Shown: positions 1 through 9,970, counted from the stretch's first letter. The stretch is DNA of 64,000 bases from Phragmitibacter flavus (GCF_005780165.1 NZ_VAUV01000006.1:124001-188000), one strand, 5' to 3'. Notes: generated by a model not told the origin, from the letters alone. Translations and numbers: made by a program.

Positions 1-221
1 GGATCAAACGTGTCCAGATGACTCATGCCACCCGACATATACAAATAGATCACGTTCTTCGCCGTTGCCGCCTGTTTCAAATTCGAAGCCAAAGCCCCTG
101 CCGCAAAACTTTTTCCCGAGAAGATCCCCGGCAACAAACCCACCCCTAAAAGTGAACTCGCCGTGCGCGCAGCAAACTGACGACGGCTGAGTTCGTCCTG
201 ACGAAGAAAAGAATTTTTCAT
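1..221 (-). CDS. DUF1501 domain protein, N-terminal fragment
   Basis: The reverse strand encodes an N-terminus starting at an ATG at 221 and running off the left edge of the window. The visible 73 residues contain a twin-arginine-like SRRQF motif, a hydrophobic stretch and then the sequence NVIYLYMSGGMSHLDTFD, which is the typical beginning of the DUF1501 (sulfatase-like fold) domain. DUF1501 proteins are usually exported and are encoded next to DUF1549/DUF1553 proteins in Planctomycetes and Verrucomicrobia. That is the case here, since the gene ending at 295 lies 73 bp upstream on the same strand. The substrate of the family is unknown. Confidence 0.85.
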   Translation of the reverse strand, partial: MKNSFLRQDELSRRQFAARTASSLLGVGLLPGIFSGKSFAAGALASNLKQAATAKNVIYLYMSGGMSHLDTFD

Positions 222-294
222 GGTGTAAGTGGGTTGGTTATATTGGAACAAATAAATAAATGATTGAAGCTCATCGGTTGGTCCGAGATGCTCA

Positions 295-2586
295 TTACTG
301 AATAAAAATGAATTGCTGCGTGTTAATCAGCGCATAAAGCAAATCTTCCATCTCCGTCAGCCCCCGATCCGCCGCCTTCCGCCAGATCTCGCGCTCCTGT
401 TCGGTCGGCTGTCTCGAAAGCAAAGTCATGTAAGCCGTGGTTACCTTGTCATCATGATACTGCTGTTTATTCAAGCTTAACATCAGAGCCGAATACTTGT
501 TCATCACCTGCGGAAGCAACTGACTGTTCATCAGCGCCAATGTCTGCGACACACTTGCCTCCGTGTTGGCATTCTCAATCACTTCGCGATCGCTCTGACC
601 AAACTCCCGCAGATAGTGTCCGCGAGGCGCCGGGCTCTCAATCTCCGCCGCCCGCAGCCAGGTGCGCACATTCTGAATTCGTGCTTTTGCATACTGCCTC
701 ACTTCTTTTTCTCCAGAGATCCCAAAATACGCCGCCTCATCCTGCAACTGCCGCTCCTGTTCTTCCGTCAATTTGCCCCGATCGTTGCTTTGGACCCGAT
801 CAAATCCGGGAATCTCCGATCCTGCATTCCCACTCATCATCATGGACATCGCCGAACCTTCCATTGAAGCCTCAGCCATCTCCCCCGAAGGATTGTTGCC
901 CTTGCTCATTGAAACAAACTTCGCCGCCGCAGGTGCCATCACATTCTGTTTCACTGCTTCACGAACCTGCCGGTTCAAAGCTTGCAGTTCCTTGCTGATT
1001 TGGGCCACCTTGTCTTTGTCCTTCGCCACTCTCGCCAATGCGAGATCGCGCTGCAACCCCTTCAAGCTGTCCGCCTGTTTGCGATAGACCACCACCGATT
1101 TTTCCGCCCCTTCCAAAATTGCCTCCGGCCCGTAGGCCTCCAGCGAATCATAAACAAACCTTGCACCATCTATGCGTTTGTCCGCCAGTTCCTGCTGAGC
1201 CTCGTTCGGCATGTCGGGGGTAGGATTGATCAAGGTCACAAACGAATCCCACATCTGTTCCGCCGTCATGCGCCGCAGCACCGGTCCTGGAAAATGATAA
1301 GGCACGCCTGCAATGACTTCCTCGCGCGAAACCTCCCGCTGATAGGCATCCGTGTTGAACAATATCCGCAGATAGCTCTTCATGTCATAATTCAGCGACA
1401 CCATCAAACCTTCCAAATGCTTCATCAGCTCTGGATTCATTGCCTGGGTATTGTCCATCAACTCATCCACCGGCTCGATCTGACCGACCCCGAAAACTTT
1501 CTTCCACAACCGGTTCGCCACCACCGTGGTGAAACGAGGATTGTCCTTCGCCGTCATCCATTCTGCATACGCCTTCAGACCCGCCTCACCCGGTTCGGCC
1601 GCGACTTCATGCCCCATCATTGTCGCCGCGCCCACCTTCGATTTCGGCTTTGCATCGGAGTAAGCATAGTCATGTGGCAGCGTCACCTGTTTGCCTTCGC
1701 GAAGTCCCACTGCCGTGTAGCGGAGTGGATTGCGCAAATCCGTCAAGGTCTCCCCAATCTCGCGACTGTGCTGACGGAATTTTTGCTGCATCTCCGTCAG
1801 CTCCTTGCGTGCGCCCTCGTCCTTGCGACTCTTCTGTCGAAGCGGCCCCAAAACCTCCTGTTCCTCCGCCTGCATCATGTCACGAACCTCCCCAAGCGGA
1901 CCGCCGCTGTAATCGTTCGTCTCAACCGGAAACGTAAAGGCCGCCATTTCGAAAAACTCCTTCTGCGTCCACTTGTCGAAAGGATGATTGTGACACTGCG
2001 CGCATTCAATCCGCGTGCCGAGAAACACGCGCACCGTATTCGCCATGTTGTCCAGCGGCATCCCACGATCCCTCATGTAGTAACCGATCGCCCCATTCTC
2101 CCATGCGAAACCCTGTGCCGACACCAAATCCCGCACCATCTGGTCATAAGGTTTGTTGCTCCGCAGGCTCTCCTTCAAATAATTCGCGTAAGCCGCCCCC
2201 GTCACCACACCCGCCTGCTGGCCATTCGTTTGCAAGCGCAGGATGTCCGACCAGTAATGGAAAAAGTTTTGCACATACCCATCTCCCGCCAGCAATTGGT
2301 CGATCAGCTTCGCCCGCTTCTCCGCCGCCTTGTCTGCCAAAAACTCCTCCGTTTCGCGATAAGTCGGAATTCTCCCAACTACATCCAGATAAATTCGGCG
2401 CACAAAAACTTCATCACTCGCCGGGGCATTTGGCTTCACGTGGTTCGCCTCCCACCCTTTTGCAAGAATTGCGTCGATTGCCTTCGCGGCCGACTTCTCC
2501 TCCACCTTCGCCACTGCCGCTGATGTAAAACCAACCGGAGCCACCAGGGCCGCAGCGAAAATCATAATCCTAAGTGAGTGCTGCAT
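295..2586 (-). CDS. DUF1549/DUF1553 domain exported protein
   Basis: This is a 763-residue protein with an N-terminal signal peptide (about residues 1-26). The DUF1549 (PSCyt2) region spans roughly residues 35-260 and contains CAQCHNHPFDKW at 195-206, the hallmark of the family, including a CXXCH sequence. A DUF1553 (PSD1) region covers roughly residues 335-755, and a charged, probably coiled segment lies between and inside the two. It is encoded directly upstream of a DUF1501 gene, the usual pairing in this phylum. The paired proteins are thought to act at the cell surface on polysaccharide- or sulfate-related substrates, but no reaction has been shown. Identification as the family is firm; any function is inference. 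Confidence 0.9.
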   Translation of the reverse strand: MQHSLRIMIFAAALVAPVGFTSAAVAKVEEKSAAKAIDAILAKGWEANHVKPNAPASDEVFVRRIYLDVVGRIPTYRETEEFLADKAAEKRAKLIDQLLAGDGYVQNFFHYWSDILRLQTNGQQAGVVTGAAYANYLKESLRSNKPYDQMVRDLVSAQGFAWENGAIGYYMRDRGMPLDNMANTVRVFLGTRIECAQCHNHPFDKWTQKEFFEMAAFTFPVETNDYSGGPLGEVRDMMQAEEQEVLGPLRQKSRKDEGARKELTEMQQKFRQHSREIGETLTDLRNPLRYTAVGLREGKQVTLPHDYAYSDAKPKSKVGAATMMGHEVAAEPGEAGLKAYAEWMTAKDNPRFTTVVANRLWKKVFGVGQIEPVDELMDNTQAMNPELMKHLEGLMVSLNYDMKSYLRILFNTDAYQREVSREEVIAGVPYHFPGPVLRRMTAEQMWDSFVTLINPTPDMPNEAQQELADKRIDGARFVYDSLEAYGPEAILEGAEKSVVVYRKQADSLKGLQRDLALARVAKDKDKVAQISKELQALNRQVREAVKQNVMAPAAAKFVSMSKGNNPSGEMAEASMEGSAMSMMMSGNAGSEIPGFDRVQSNDRGKLTEEQERQLQDEAAYFGISGEKEVRQYAKARIQNVRTWLRAAEIESPAPRGHYLREFGQSDREVIENANTEASVSQTLALMNSQLLPQVMNKYSALMLSLNKQQYHDDKVTTAYMTLLSRQPTEQEREIWRKAADRGLTEMEDLLYALINTQQFIFIQ

Positions 2587-2688
2587 AACAACAGCTTAAA
2601 CGTCCGGCATTGTTCCACCTATCAAAAACCAGTCGGTTATTTTCGCTGAAAACAATTTATCCACTTCCGTATCATCACAAAAACATCA

Positions 2689-3834
2689 TCAAGGCTCAAT
2701 GATCACCTCATCGCCCACCTGGGCCAGATCAAACATCTTCTTGGCCATCGCATGAGGCAACCTCACGCATCCCGCCGAGGCCGGACGCCCCGTCACCCGC
2801 CCGCTGTGGAAACCGATCTCGCTGCAATTGAACCGCAAAAAATACGGCATCGGCACTTTGTAAATGGTCGACACCCAATCCTTGTGTTTGTTGGTGATCA
2901 CATACCTTCCCGGAGGAGTCTCCTTGCCGTTGCGACCACTTGAAATGCTGCTTCGCAAAATCTCCTCCCCGTGCTGCACCACCCAAAATTTCTGCTCCGA
3001 CAAGTCCACCGTGATCAATCTCGCCGGTTCTTCATCCGGATCACGACCCAACAACACCCTCATAATAAACAGATATCCACGACCCGCCGCCATGTTGATG
3101 GGATAACGATAGCTGGGCAGCGTGTGCGCATTTTTGCTCGCTCCAAATTTCACCAGAGAAATGACTCCCTCCACATCTCCGCGCAACGAACAGGCCATCA
3201 ATGCCGTCACATTGCGTTCGCGTTTCAGCTCCCCGCGCAGCCACGGATCAGGCACCAGTTCCAGCAACTCTGGCGCAACCTGATGACTGAACGGCACATT
3301 CGGATCAGCCCCCGCCTTCAACAGATCCTCCAACAAAGTTGGATGCCGATACATCGACGCCAGCACCACGGGCACCTGCTTGCCAAGTCCCGGCGTATTC
3401 GGATTGGCACCGTGCTCGATCAACTTCACCGCCAGCGGCAGAAACCGCAGCCGCAACGACAGACACAGCGGGGAATCGCCCTCACCATTCATCTGCTCCG
3501 CAGGCAATCCGGCCTGCAATAGCTCCCCGAGTCGCGCCTCGTCATTGGCTAAAATTGCCTCGAATACCAACAAAGGATCAGTCGGCACCGCCTTCATCAC
3601 CGTAACGGGTGTCTCAGCCGCGACATTGTGTTCCGCTGCCGAAGCCGGGGTCACCAATGAACTTTCCTCCGCAGGCTTTTCAACGGGCGGAGGTTCCTTT
3701 GCCTCAACGACTGCGTGGGTGGACCTAATCGGAGGCGCGGCGGAATTGGGGACCGCCTCGTCTCTGCGACCACAACCCGCCAACAGCCCTAGAAATGAAG
3801 ACCCAACGAGAATAAGCCGAATCAGTGGAGGCAT
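2689..3834 (-). CDS. Ankyrin-repeat L,D-transpeptidase lipoprotein
   Basis: This is a 381-residue protein. The signal sequence ends in a lipobox LLAGC with the lipidated Cys at residue 21. A Pro/Glu/Ala-rich linker follows to about residue 85. Ankyrin-type repeats with phrases such as LLQAGLPAEQMNGEGDSPL and LIEHGANPN run from about 88 to 265. A YkuD (L,D-transpeptidase) domain covers about 268-381. The catalytic motif is seen as FHSG (His343) followed by SAGCVRLPH (Cys356). YkuD enzymes make 3-3 peptidoglycan cross-links or attach proteins to peptidoglycan. Fusion to ankyrin repeats is unusual and suggests a protein-binding arm in the periplasm. The gene stands alone on the minus strand, downstream of tpiA. 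Confidence 0.85.
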   Translation of the reverse strand: MPPLIRLILVGSSFLGLLAGCGRRDEAVPNSAAPPIRSTHAVVEAKEPPPVEKPAEESSLVTPASAAEHNVAAETPVTVMKAVPTDPLLVFEAILANDEARLGELLQAGLPAEQMNGEGDSPLCLSLRLRFLPLAVKLIEHGANPNTPGLGKQVPVVLASMYRHPTLLEDLLKAGADPNVPFSHQVAPELLELVPDPWLRGELKRERNVTALMACSLRGDVEGVISLVKFGASKNAHTLPSYRYPINMAAGRGYLFIMRVLLGRDPDEEPARLITVDLSEQKFWVVQHGEEILRSSISSGRNGKETPPGRYVITNKHKDWVSTIYKVPMPYFLRFNCSEIGFHSGRVTGRPASAGCVRLPHAMAKKMFDLAQVGDEVIIEP

Positions 3835-3889
3835 TGCAGTGCCTCACTATCTCTGTCCCGGGGGAACTCGCAAGTGGCAGAATCGTCTG

Positions 3890-3932
3890 CCTTTGCTCGC
3901 TAACAATGAAGCCGGCCAGAGGCCAGCGCTCC
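3890..3932. repeat. Dispersed GGGAGCGC intergenic motif, copy 1
   Basis: The spacer between tpiA and the L,D-transpeptidase gene holds, on the minus strand, GGGAGCGC followed by a short GGCC-rich palindrome (TGGCCTCTGGCC), GGCTTCAT and TAGCG. The same order of blocks recurs on the plus strand at 39938-39986. This looks like a dispersed intergenic repeat of the REP type; its function is unknown. Confidence 0.5.
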
Positions 3933-3961
3933 CAAGGTCAACCAACTCGACTCAGCTCAGC

Positions 3962-4768
3962 TCAGCCCGGCTTGTTGTTGTCGTTCACGTAATTGATCAC
4001 CGCTTTGACGATTTCGTAAAAGCTGCCGCTCTCAAGGCTGGCACCACCCACCAACGCCCCATCCACATCCGGCTGTGAAATCAGCTCATCCATGTTGGAA
4101 GGCTTGACGCTGCCGCCGTATTGAATACGCACCTTGTTGGCCGTGTCCTGATCAAACATCGACGCCAGCACGCTGCGAATAAACGCATGGGCTTCCTGTG
4201 CCTGCTCCGGAGATGCCGTTCGACCCGTGCCAATCGCCCAGACCGGCTCATAGGCCACCACCACATCCATCAAACGACGTGATCCCACCGTCGCCAAACT
4301 CTCGCGCATCTGCGATTCGAGCACCTCATTGATCCGGCCCGCATCGCGCTCTTCCAAAGTCTCACCCACGCAAACGATTGGATGCAAACGTGCCTCCAAA
4401 GCCGCGAGCACCTTCGCGTTCACCATCTGGCTCGTCTCGCCAAAAATTGCCCGGCGCTCGCTGTGACCAAGGATCACGTGGCGCACGCCCACTTCCTTCA
4501 GCATCATCGCGTTGATCTCGCCCGTGTAGGCACCGCTCGGATACTGACTCATGTTCTGCGCTCCCAATTCGACAATTTCCGTGCGCACGTTGTGCATCAA
4601 CTCATGCGCCTTTGGCAGAGACACAAACGGTGGGGTCACCACGATCTGGATCGGACATTTCTCTGGAATCAACCGCAGGAACGACCGCAGGAACTGCTCC
4701 GTTTCCGTCGGTGTATTGTTCATTTTCCAGTTGGCGGCGACGATAGGTTTGCGGAACACGGGAGGCAT
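3962..4768 (-). CDS. tpiA: Triosephosphate isomerase
   Basis: This is a cytoplasmic glycolytic enzyme that interconverts dihydroxyacetone phosphate and glyceraldehyde 3-phosphate. The 268 residues match the family length. Visible motifs are NWKMN with Lys15, GHSERR with the catalytic His102, the signature AYEPVWAIGTG with the catalytic Glu174, and the phosphate-binding GGSVKPSN and GALVGGASL near the C-terminus. It follows pgk on the same strand with a 75-bp gap, so the two are probably co-transcribed. No Shine-Dalgarno sequence is evident before the ATG. Confidence 0.97.
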   Translation of the reverse strand: MPPVFRKPIVAANWKMNNTPTETEQFLRSFLRLIPEKCPIQIVVTPPFVSLPKAHELMHNVRTEIVELGAQNMSQYPSGAYTGEINAMMLKEVGVRHVILGHSERRAIFGETSQMVNAKVLAALEARLHPIVCVGETLEERDAGRINEVLESQMRESLATVGSRRLMDVVVAYEPVWAIGTGRTASPEQAQEAHAFIRSVLASMFDQDTANKVRIQYGGSVKPSNMDELISQPDVDGALVGGASLESGSFYEIVKAVINYVNDNNKPG

Positions 4769-4843
4769 GGGAGTGCGAGTGGAGGTTCGATTAAATGATG
4801 CGTGTGAGTTGAGAAAAGTCTGGGGGACTGCAAAAAAGCGGGG

Positions 4844-6058
4844 TCACTTGTCCTGAAGTGCAGCGACACCCGGAAGCTCTTTGCCTTCCAAAAGTTCGAG
4901 GCTCGCGCCACCACCGGTGGAAATGAAGGTCACCTTGTCCGAGACACCAGCTTTCTTGACTGCTTTCACACTGTCGCCACCACCAATGATGGTCTTGGCA
5001 GCCTGATTCGCAGCGATTGCTTCCGCCACGTCAAAAGTGCCTTTGGAACTTTCCTTGATCTCAAAAACGCCCATCGGGCCGTTCCAGATCACCGTTTTTG
5101 CCTTGGCAATTTCATCAGAGAAAAGTTTTACTGTCTCTGGACCGATGTCGACCCCTTCCCAGTCATCAGGGATGCTCTCACCGGGCGAAGTGAACTTCGT
5201 GTTGCCCAGCTTCTTCGCATCAAAATCAAATGCATCGGTGATCATCGAATCCACCGGAATCAACAACTTCACCCCACGCTCCTTCGCCTTGTCCAATGCC
5301 GCCTGGGCAATCGGCTCCCAATCCGGCTTGTAAAGGCTCTTGCCGATGGAAATGCCATTCACGATCTTCATGAACGTGTAAGCCATGCCGCCACCGATGA
5401 TCACCGTATCCGCTTTTTCCAGCAGACGATTGATCACCGCAATCTTGTCATTCACCTTCGCACCACCAAGAATTACCACAAACGGACGCTCCGGGTTCTC
5501 CAGTTCATCGTGCAAATAGGCAAGCTCGCTCTCCATCAGCAAACCAGAAACCGCCGGCAGGTAATCCGCCACACCAGCCGTTGAGCTGTGCGCACGGTGC
5601 GCAGAACCAAACGCATCATTCACAAAAATCTCCGCCAAGTCAGCCATACCCTTCGCCAGTTCGGCGTCGTTCTTCTCCTCACCTGCGTGGAAACGCGTGT
5701 TCTCCAACAGCAGAATCTCTCCATCCTTCAGTGCCAGCGCCTTCTCTTTGGCCGATTCACCCACGCAATCATCCGCAAAAGCCACCGGACGACCAATCAA
5801 CTCTTCGAGTCTTGCCGCCACCGGCTTCAACGACTGCTTGGGATCAGGCTTGCCCTTCGGACGACCCAAATGACTCGCCAAAATCACCCGCGCTCCCTTT
5901 TCCAGAAGATAGTTCAGCGTCGTGAGCGTCCCCTTGATCCGCGTGTCATCCGTGATCACCATCGTTCCATCCTTGTCATCAAGAGGAACATTAAAATCCA
6001 CGCGCACGAGGCAGCGTTTACCAGTCACGTCGATGTCGCGGATGCTCTTTTTTGGCAT
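4844..6058 (-). CDS. pgk: Phosphoglycerate kinase
   Basis: This is a 404-residue monomeric glycolytic kinase that transfers phosphate from 1,3-bisphosphoglycerate to ADP. The N-terminal lobe carries RVDFNVPL and SHLGRPKG (substrate binding). The middle has [11 protein letters not shown] and the C-terminal lobe has WNGPMGVFE and GGGDSVKAV, all standard PGK signatures. The gene precedes tpiA on the same strand. gap lies about 4 kb upstream on that strand, with two unrelated genes between. Length and motifs are complete and nothing appears altered. Confidence 0.97.
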   Translation of the reverse strand: MPKKSIRDIDVTGKRCLVRVDFNVPLDDKDGTMVITDDTRIKGTLTTLNYLLEKGARVILASHLGRPKGKPDPKQSLKPVAARLEELIGRPVAFADDCVGESAKEKALALKDGEILLLENTRFHAGEEKNDAELAKGMADLAEIFVNDAFGSAHRAHSSTAGVADYLPAVSGLLMESELAYLHDELENPERPFVVILGGAKVNDKIAVINRLLEKADTVIIGGGMAYTFMKIVNGISIGKSLYKPDWEPIAQAALDKAKERGVKLLIPVDSMITDAFDFDAKKLGNTKFTSPGESIPDDWEGVDIGPETVKLFSDEIAKAKTVIWNGPMGVFEIKESSKGTFDVAEAIAANQAAKTIIGGGDSVKAVKKAGVSDKVTFISTGGGASLELLEGKELPGVAALQDK

Positions 6059-6202
6059 ATCAATAAATTCTGTGTTGGGAGTGCAAGATTCGGGCCGAAC
6101 CCGGGGCCGATTTCATAAAAGGGACTGCCCCTCTCGTCAAGAAGTGTCGCCCACATCCCGCACGATTCAGCAGATAAGTGCACCAACCGACCGCTTTTCG
6201 TC

Positions 6203-8371
6203 TCATTCCCCTGTCGTAAATCTCGGATCTTTCGAAGAAAACGGAGCCTGCTCCCCCAACCAAACCGGGTAAACCGCCCGGTGCGCCTTCATCATTTCCT
6301 CCAGCAAACCTTTCCACGGACGGTCCACCACACTGATCAATCCCGTGTTCGCCCGTTCCCCGTCAAACCCCGAAAACCACCGTCCCGTCACCGACTGATC
6401 CACCATCGTGAACCACTCCGTCCCCACCACAAAACCCAGCGACGCCGCCTGCTCCACATAATTCCGATAGGCCAGACCCCGCTCCTGCTGACTCCCCACC
6501 TCACGACCTCCCGTCAGACCACTGTCCGTCGGCGACGACCAAAAAAACTCACTCAGCATCATCGGCTTCCCACCTGTCCACCCATGCACCTGCTTCAAAA
6601 ATTCCTTGTCCAGGCCATAGGTGTAGTAGTTGAACGACATCACATCCACGTGTCTCCCCATCACCCGGCAGATCCATTCATGTTTGATCGTCGCTGGCTG
6701 CAACCGGCTCCCCAACAACAGATGATTCGGATCATGCCGCCGAAACGACTCCTTCACCAACGTCATATACGCCTCCAGAAACACCTCCGCAAAAGCCACT
6801 GCATCCGCCTTCGCCGCGTCTGTCGTCATAGGCAATCCCGGCTCCAGCAACTCTTCAAAACCACCCATCTTCATTCCCCAAGCTTCATTAAACTTCGCGA
6901 CGGACCCATACTTCTCCGTCAACCATTCCACCAAGCGCCGTTTGCAAGCATGCTCGCTGCCCTTCAGCGATGGCACGATCACCGGAATCTGCTCATAAAT
7001 TGGCTCATTCACGATGTAATACCCAATGATCAACGGATCATCGGCATGCGCCGGTAAAAACGCCGCCATGTTCTCCTCAATCTGCCTCCTCGTCGCCTCA
7101 TCAAACGGATCAAACACCTCATGAATCCCCGCAATCCGCAGCACCTTCTCCCAGGCATTGATCGGCAAATGCGCCACGCCTGGGAACTTCGCCACCTTCC
7201 TCGCCTCCGCACCGAAGCTCAAATCCGTAAATGCGCCCACGGAAGAAAATCCCCACTTCCGCAATCGCCCAATCATCCGCGCCGCATAAGCATTCGCCTC
7301 GAACGGCGCCCCATACTTGCGGATCTGATTCGCCAGATGGAACGACACGACCGTTCCTTCACTTCCCGTCCGAAACACCGATTCAAACTCTCCCTTTGAC
7401 TCCGGCAGCCATTCATAAGCCGACTCCCGACCTTTCGTCAGCGTGTAATCATCATTCGGATTAAACCCACAAACCCCCAGATGAAAAAACGCATTGCCCA
7501 CTGGATTCACCAACAGCCAACGCCCATCCTCTTTCTTCTCCACATGGAAAAACCCCGTCGCCTTCAACCCCAACTTCTCCCTTGATCCCTGGAGCCCGCC
7601 AAACTCATCCCTCTCAAAATCCGGCAACCCGCCAAAATACTTCTCCTCCGCCGCCACATCCCCCTTCAGCTCCTCCAAGTCCCTCACCTTGTCCGCCCAT
7701 TCCGCCCGCATTGACTGCCCCATCAAATCCACCAAAGGCTTCGCTCCTTTTCCATCCCCTCCCAGCGCCAGCTCAATCGTCATCCCGCCCGCCGCATGCG
7801 CCTCCACTGGCGTGATCGACTTCCAAAAAAAGATCGGCCAGTTCCACTCCCGATTGTCACTCAACTGCAGAAACGAAAACCCCGGCGGCTTCACCGTCAG
7901 ACTCCGGCCTTCAAAATTCACCACCGTCAACGACTCCGCATTGCCCTGGAACAGATGCGGATTTCCCTCCGGCTTCTGCACCGGAAACGCCGCCATCTTG
8001 TCGCCGATCTTCCATGATCCGCCCTGGTTAAATCCAATCGGAATCTGCATCTCCAAAATCAAAAACTTCGCATCCGCCCCCCTCTCCACAAACACCACCC
8101 CAACCTCCCCATTCTTGCCCACGTCCAGTCGCAGCTTCGATCCGCCCTCATAACTCAACAGGGCGCTTTCCTTGCCCACCTCCCTTGCAATCAACTTGCT
8201 CTCCACCTTCTGCCCTTCATCGAACAACTTCGGATAATCCAAAACCAGCTTCCCCACACTGCCCGCCTCAATCTCCATCCCCTCATTCAACAGCCTCACG
8301 CCCACCGTCTGCGCCGGCATCATCGCCGCTGTCAAAAACCAAACACCCAATCCAAAGAGAAATTGTTTCAT
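6203..8371 (-). CDS. Secreted agarase-like glycoside hydrolase (clan GH-A)
   Basis: This is a 722-residue protein with a signal peptide (about 1-20) and a beta-rich N-terminal region to about 250. A TIM-barrel hydrolase domain begins at VEKKEDGRWLLVNPVGNAFF. The likely acid/base is Glu455 in YYIVNEP and the likely nucleophile is Glu608 in MLSEFFW. Further motifs include NYYTYG and GTEWFTMVDQ. The arrangement resembles beta-agarase-type enzymes (GH50/GH86-like), which cleave algal galactans, but the exact GH family cannot be fixed by eye. It sits between pgk and selO on the same strand. Its substrate is therefore an inference; the hydrolase assignment is solid. Confidence 0.7.
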   Translation of the reverse strand: MKQFLFGLGVWFLTAAMMPAQTVGVRLLNEGMEIEAGSVGKLVLDYPKLFDEGQKVESKLIAREVGKESALLSYEGGSKLRLDVGKNGEVGVVFVERGADAKFLILEMQIPIGFNQGGSWKIGDKMAAFPVQKPEGNPHLFQGNAESLTVVNFEGRSLTVKPPGFSFLQLSDNREWNWPIFFWKSITPVEAHAAGGMTIELALGGDGKGAKPLVDLMGQSMRAEWADKVRDLEELKGDVAAEEKYFGGLPDFERDEFGGLQGSREKLGLKATGFFHVEKKEDGRWLLVNPVGNAFFHLGVCGFNPNDDYTLTKGRESAYEWLPESKGEFESVFRTGSEGTVVSFHLANQIRKYGAPFEANAYAARMIGRLRKWGFSSVGAFTDLSFGAEARKVAKFPGVAHLPINAWEKVLRIAGIHEVFDPFDEATRRQIEENMAAFLPAHADDPLIIGYYIVNEPIYEQIPVIVPSLKGSEHACKRRLVEWLTEKYGSVAKFNEAWGMKMGGFEELLEPGLPMTTDAAKADAVAFAEVFLEAYMTLVKESFRRHDPNHLLLGSRLQPATIKHEWICRVMGRHVDVMSFNYYTYGLDKEFLKQVHGWTGGKPMMLSEFFWSSPTDSGLTGGREVGSQQERGLAYRNYVEQAASLGFVVGTEWFTMVDQSVTGRWFSGFDGERANTGLISVVDRPWKGLLEEMMKAHRAVYPVWLGEQAPFSSKDPRFTTGE

Positions 8372-8436
8372 AGGAAGCGCTTGTTATTCGCAGCTTCCAT
8401 CAACGTCGCCAATCAAAAAATCGTGCGCGACGACCA

Positions 8437-9897
8437 TCAAGTCCCGCAAAAGGTCTGATAGCCCTCTGCCTCCGTTCCACCCGGACTTCGATATTCAGCA
8501 TGCTCTGCGGAGTCTTCATAGGGTTTTTCCAACACCTCGAGCAGCCGCTCCATCACCGATAAATCCTCTCTGGCAACCGCCGCCTCCAACGCTTCTTCCA
8601 CCCGATGATTGCGCGGGATGAATGCCGGATTGCTGGCCTTGATCAACATCACCGACTCCTCAAACGTTTGCTCCTGTCGGTCCAGCCTCTCCATCCATCG
8701 CTGCCTCCACTGCTCGTCCCCAACGCCAGGCAAATCACGAAACGTATTGGTAAAATCCGCCTTCGTCTGGTGCATCCATTCCAACAACTCATCCGCCAGC
8801 CCCCTGTCGCCCGGCTCCTCACTAAACAACCCCAACTTCCGGCGCATCCCCCTCAACCAATAGAATTCAATTCGTTCTTTAAAACTCTCGATCATCTCAT
8901 TCGCCAGCTCCACCGCCTGTTTCTCATCCTCACCAAACAGCGGCAACAAAGCCTCCGCCAGCCGCGCCAGGTTCCATTGCGCGATCAATGGTTGATTCCC
9001 ATAAGCATACCTCCCGCGCTGATCAATCGAGCTGAACACCGTCGCCGGATCATACGCATCCATGAACGCACAAGGCCCATAATCAATCGTCTCACCGCAG
9101 ACCGACATGTTGTCCGTGTTCATCACACCATGAATGAACCCCACCAACTGCCACTGCGCCAACAGCGCCGCCTGCCGCTCCATCACCATTCTGAAAAACT
9201 CCACGTAAACTTTCTCCACTCCCACCAGCACCAACTCCGCATAGTGCCGTGCAATCGTGTAGTCCGCCAACGCCTTCAAGGAAGTCCGATCTCCGCGCGC
9301 CGCCGCCCATTCAAACGTTCCCACGCGAATATGACTCGCCGCCACTCGCGTCAGCACCGCCCCCGGCAACGACTCCTGCCGATGCACCATCTCTCCTGTC
9401 AAGGTCACCGCCAGACTTCGCGTCGTTGGTATCCCCAAAGCAAACATCGCCTCACTAATCACATACTCCCTCAACATCGGTCCCAACGCCGCCCGACCGT
9501 CTCCACGACGCGAAAATGGCGTAGGCCCAGGCCCCTTCAACTGCACATCAAACCGTTCCCCTTTTGGCGTGATCTGCTCCCCCAACAAAATCGCCCGACC
9601 ATCCCCCAGCATCGTAAAATTCCCAAACTGATGCCCCGCATAAGCCTGCGCGATCGGCTCCGCTCCATGAGGCAGCTCATTGCCCGCAAAAATCGCAGCG
9701 CCCTCCTCCCTCCGCAGCAATGCCGCGTTTAATCCCAGTTCCCCCGCCAGTTGATCATTCAACACCACCAGCTTCGGCTGCTTCACCGGCACCGGCATCG
9801 CCTTCACATGAAACATCTCCGGCAACTGCGCATAAGAATGTTCCAGACGCCAACCAGCTTGTGATCCTAAAAAGATTGATGCCTGCTCCTCCATCAT
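8437..9897 (-). CDS. selO: Protein adenylyltransferase SelO (YdiU)
   Basis: SelO is a pseudokinase-fold enzyme that transfers AMP from ATP to Ser, Thr or Tyr of target proteins and is linked to redox stress. Signatures seen are AYAGHQFGNFTMLGDGRA near the N-terminus, RRGDGRAALGPMLREY, and MNTDNMSVCGETIDYGPCAFMD in the active-site region. The C-terminus ends in CGT, with Cys as the third residue from the end, the position occupied by selenocysteine in some eukaryotic homologues. I chose the ATG at 9897 because AAGGGG lies 11 bases upstream; a GTG at 9909 is the alternative. It lies between gap and the hydrolase gene. Confidence 0.93.
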   Translation of the reverse strand: MMEEQASIFLGSQAGWRLEHSYAQLPEMFHVKAMPVPVKQPKLVVLNDQLAGELGLNAALLRREEGAAIFAGNELPHGAEPIAQAYAGHQFGNFTMLGDGRAILLGEQITPKGERFDVQLKGPGPTPFSRRGDGRAALGPMLREYVISEAMFALGIPTTRSLAVTLTGEMVHRQESLPGAVLTRVAASHIRVGTFEWAAARGDRTSLKALADYTIARHYAELVLVGVEKVYVEFFRMVMERQAALLAQWQLVGFIHGVMNTDNMSVCGETIDYGPCAFMDAYDPATVFSSIDQRGRYAYGNQPLIAQWNLARLAEALLPLFGEDEKQAVELANEMIESFKERIEFYWLRGMRRKLGLFSEEPGDRGLADELLEWMHQTKADFTNTFRDLPGVGDEQWRQRWMERLDRQEQTFEESVMLIKASNPAFIPRNHRVEEALEAAVAREDLSVMERLLEVLEKPYEDSAEHAEYRSPGGTEAEGYQTFCGT

Positions 9898-9970
9898 CCC
9901 ACTATCCACCCCTTAGACCGATAGTCACCCAATCACCCCAGAAAAGATCCGCCCACCTCACCACAAAAAG

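Noticed and set aside
982-2523. A 513-codon open frame on the plus strand opposite the DUF1549/DUF1553 gene
   Set aside because: It mirrors a real gene, is His/Arg/Leu-rich with no domain, and arises from the strong third-position bias of the opposite strand.
8437-9897. Selenocysteine-containing SelO
   Set aside because: The C-terminal position is an ordinary Cys codon followed by Gly and Thr; there is no in-frame TGA at that place.
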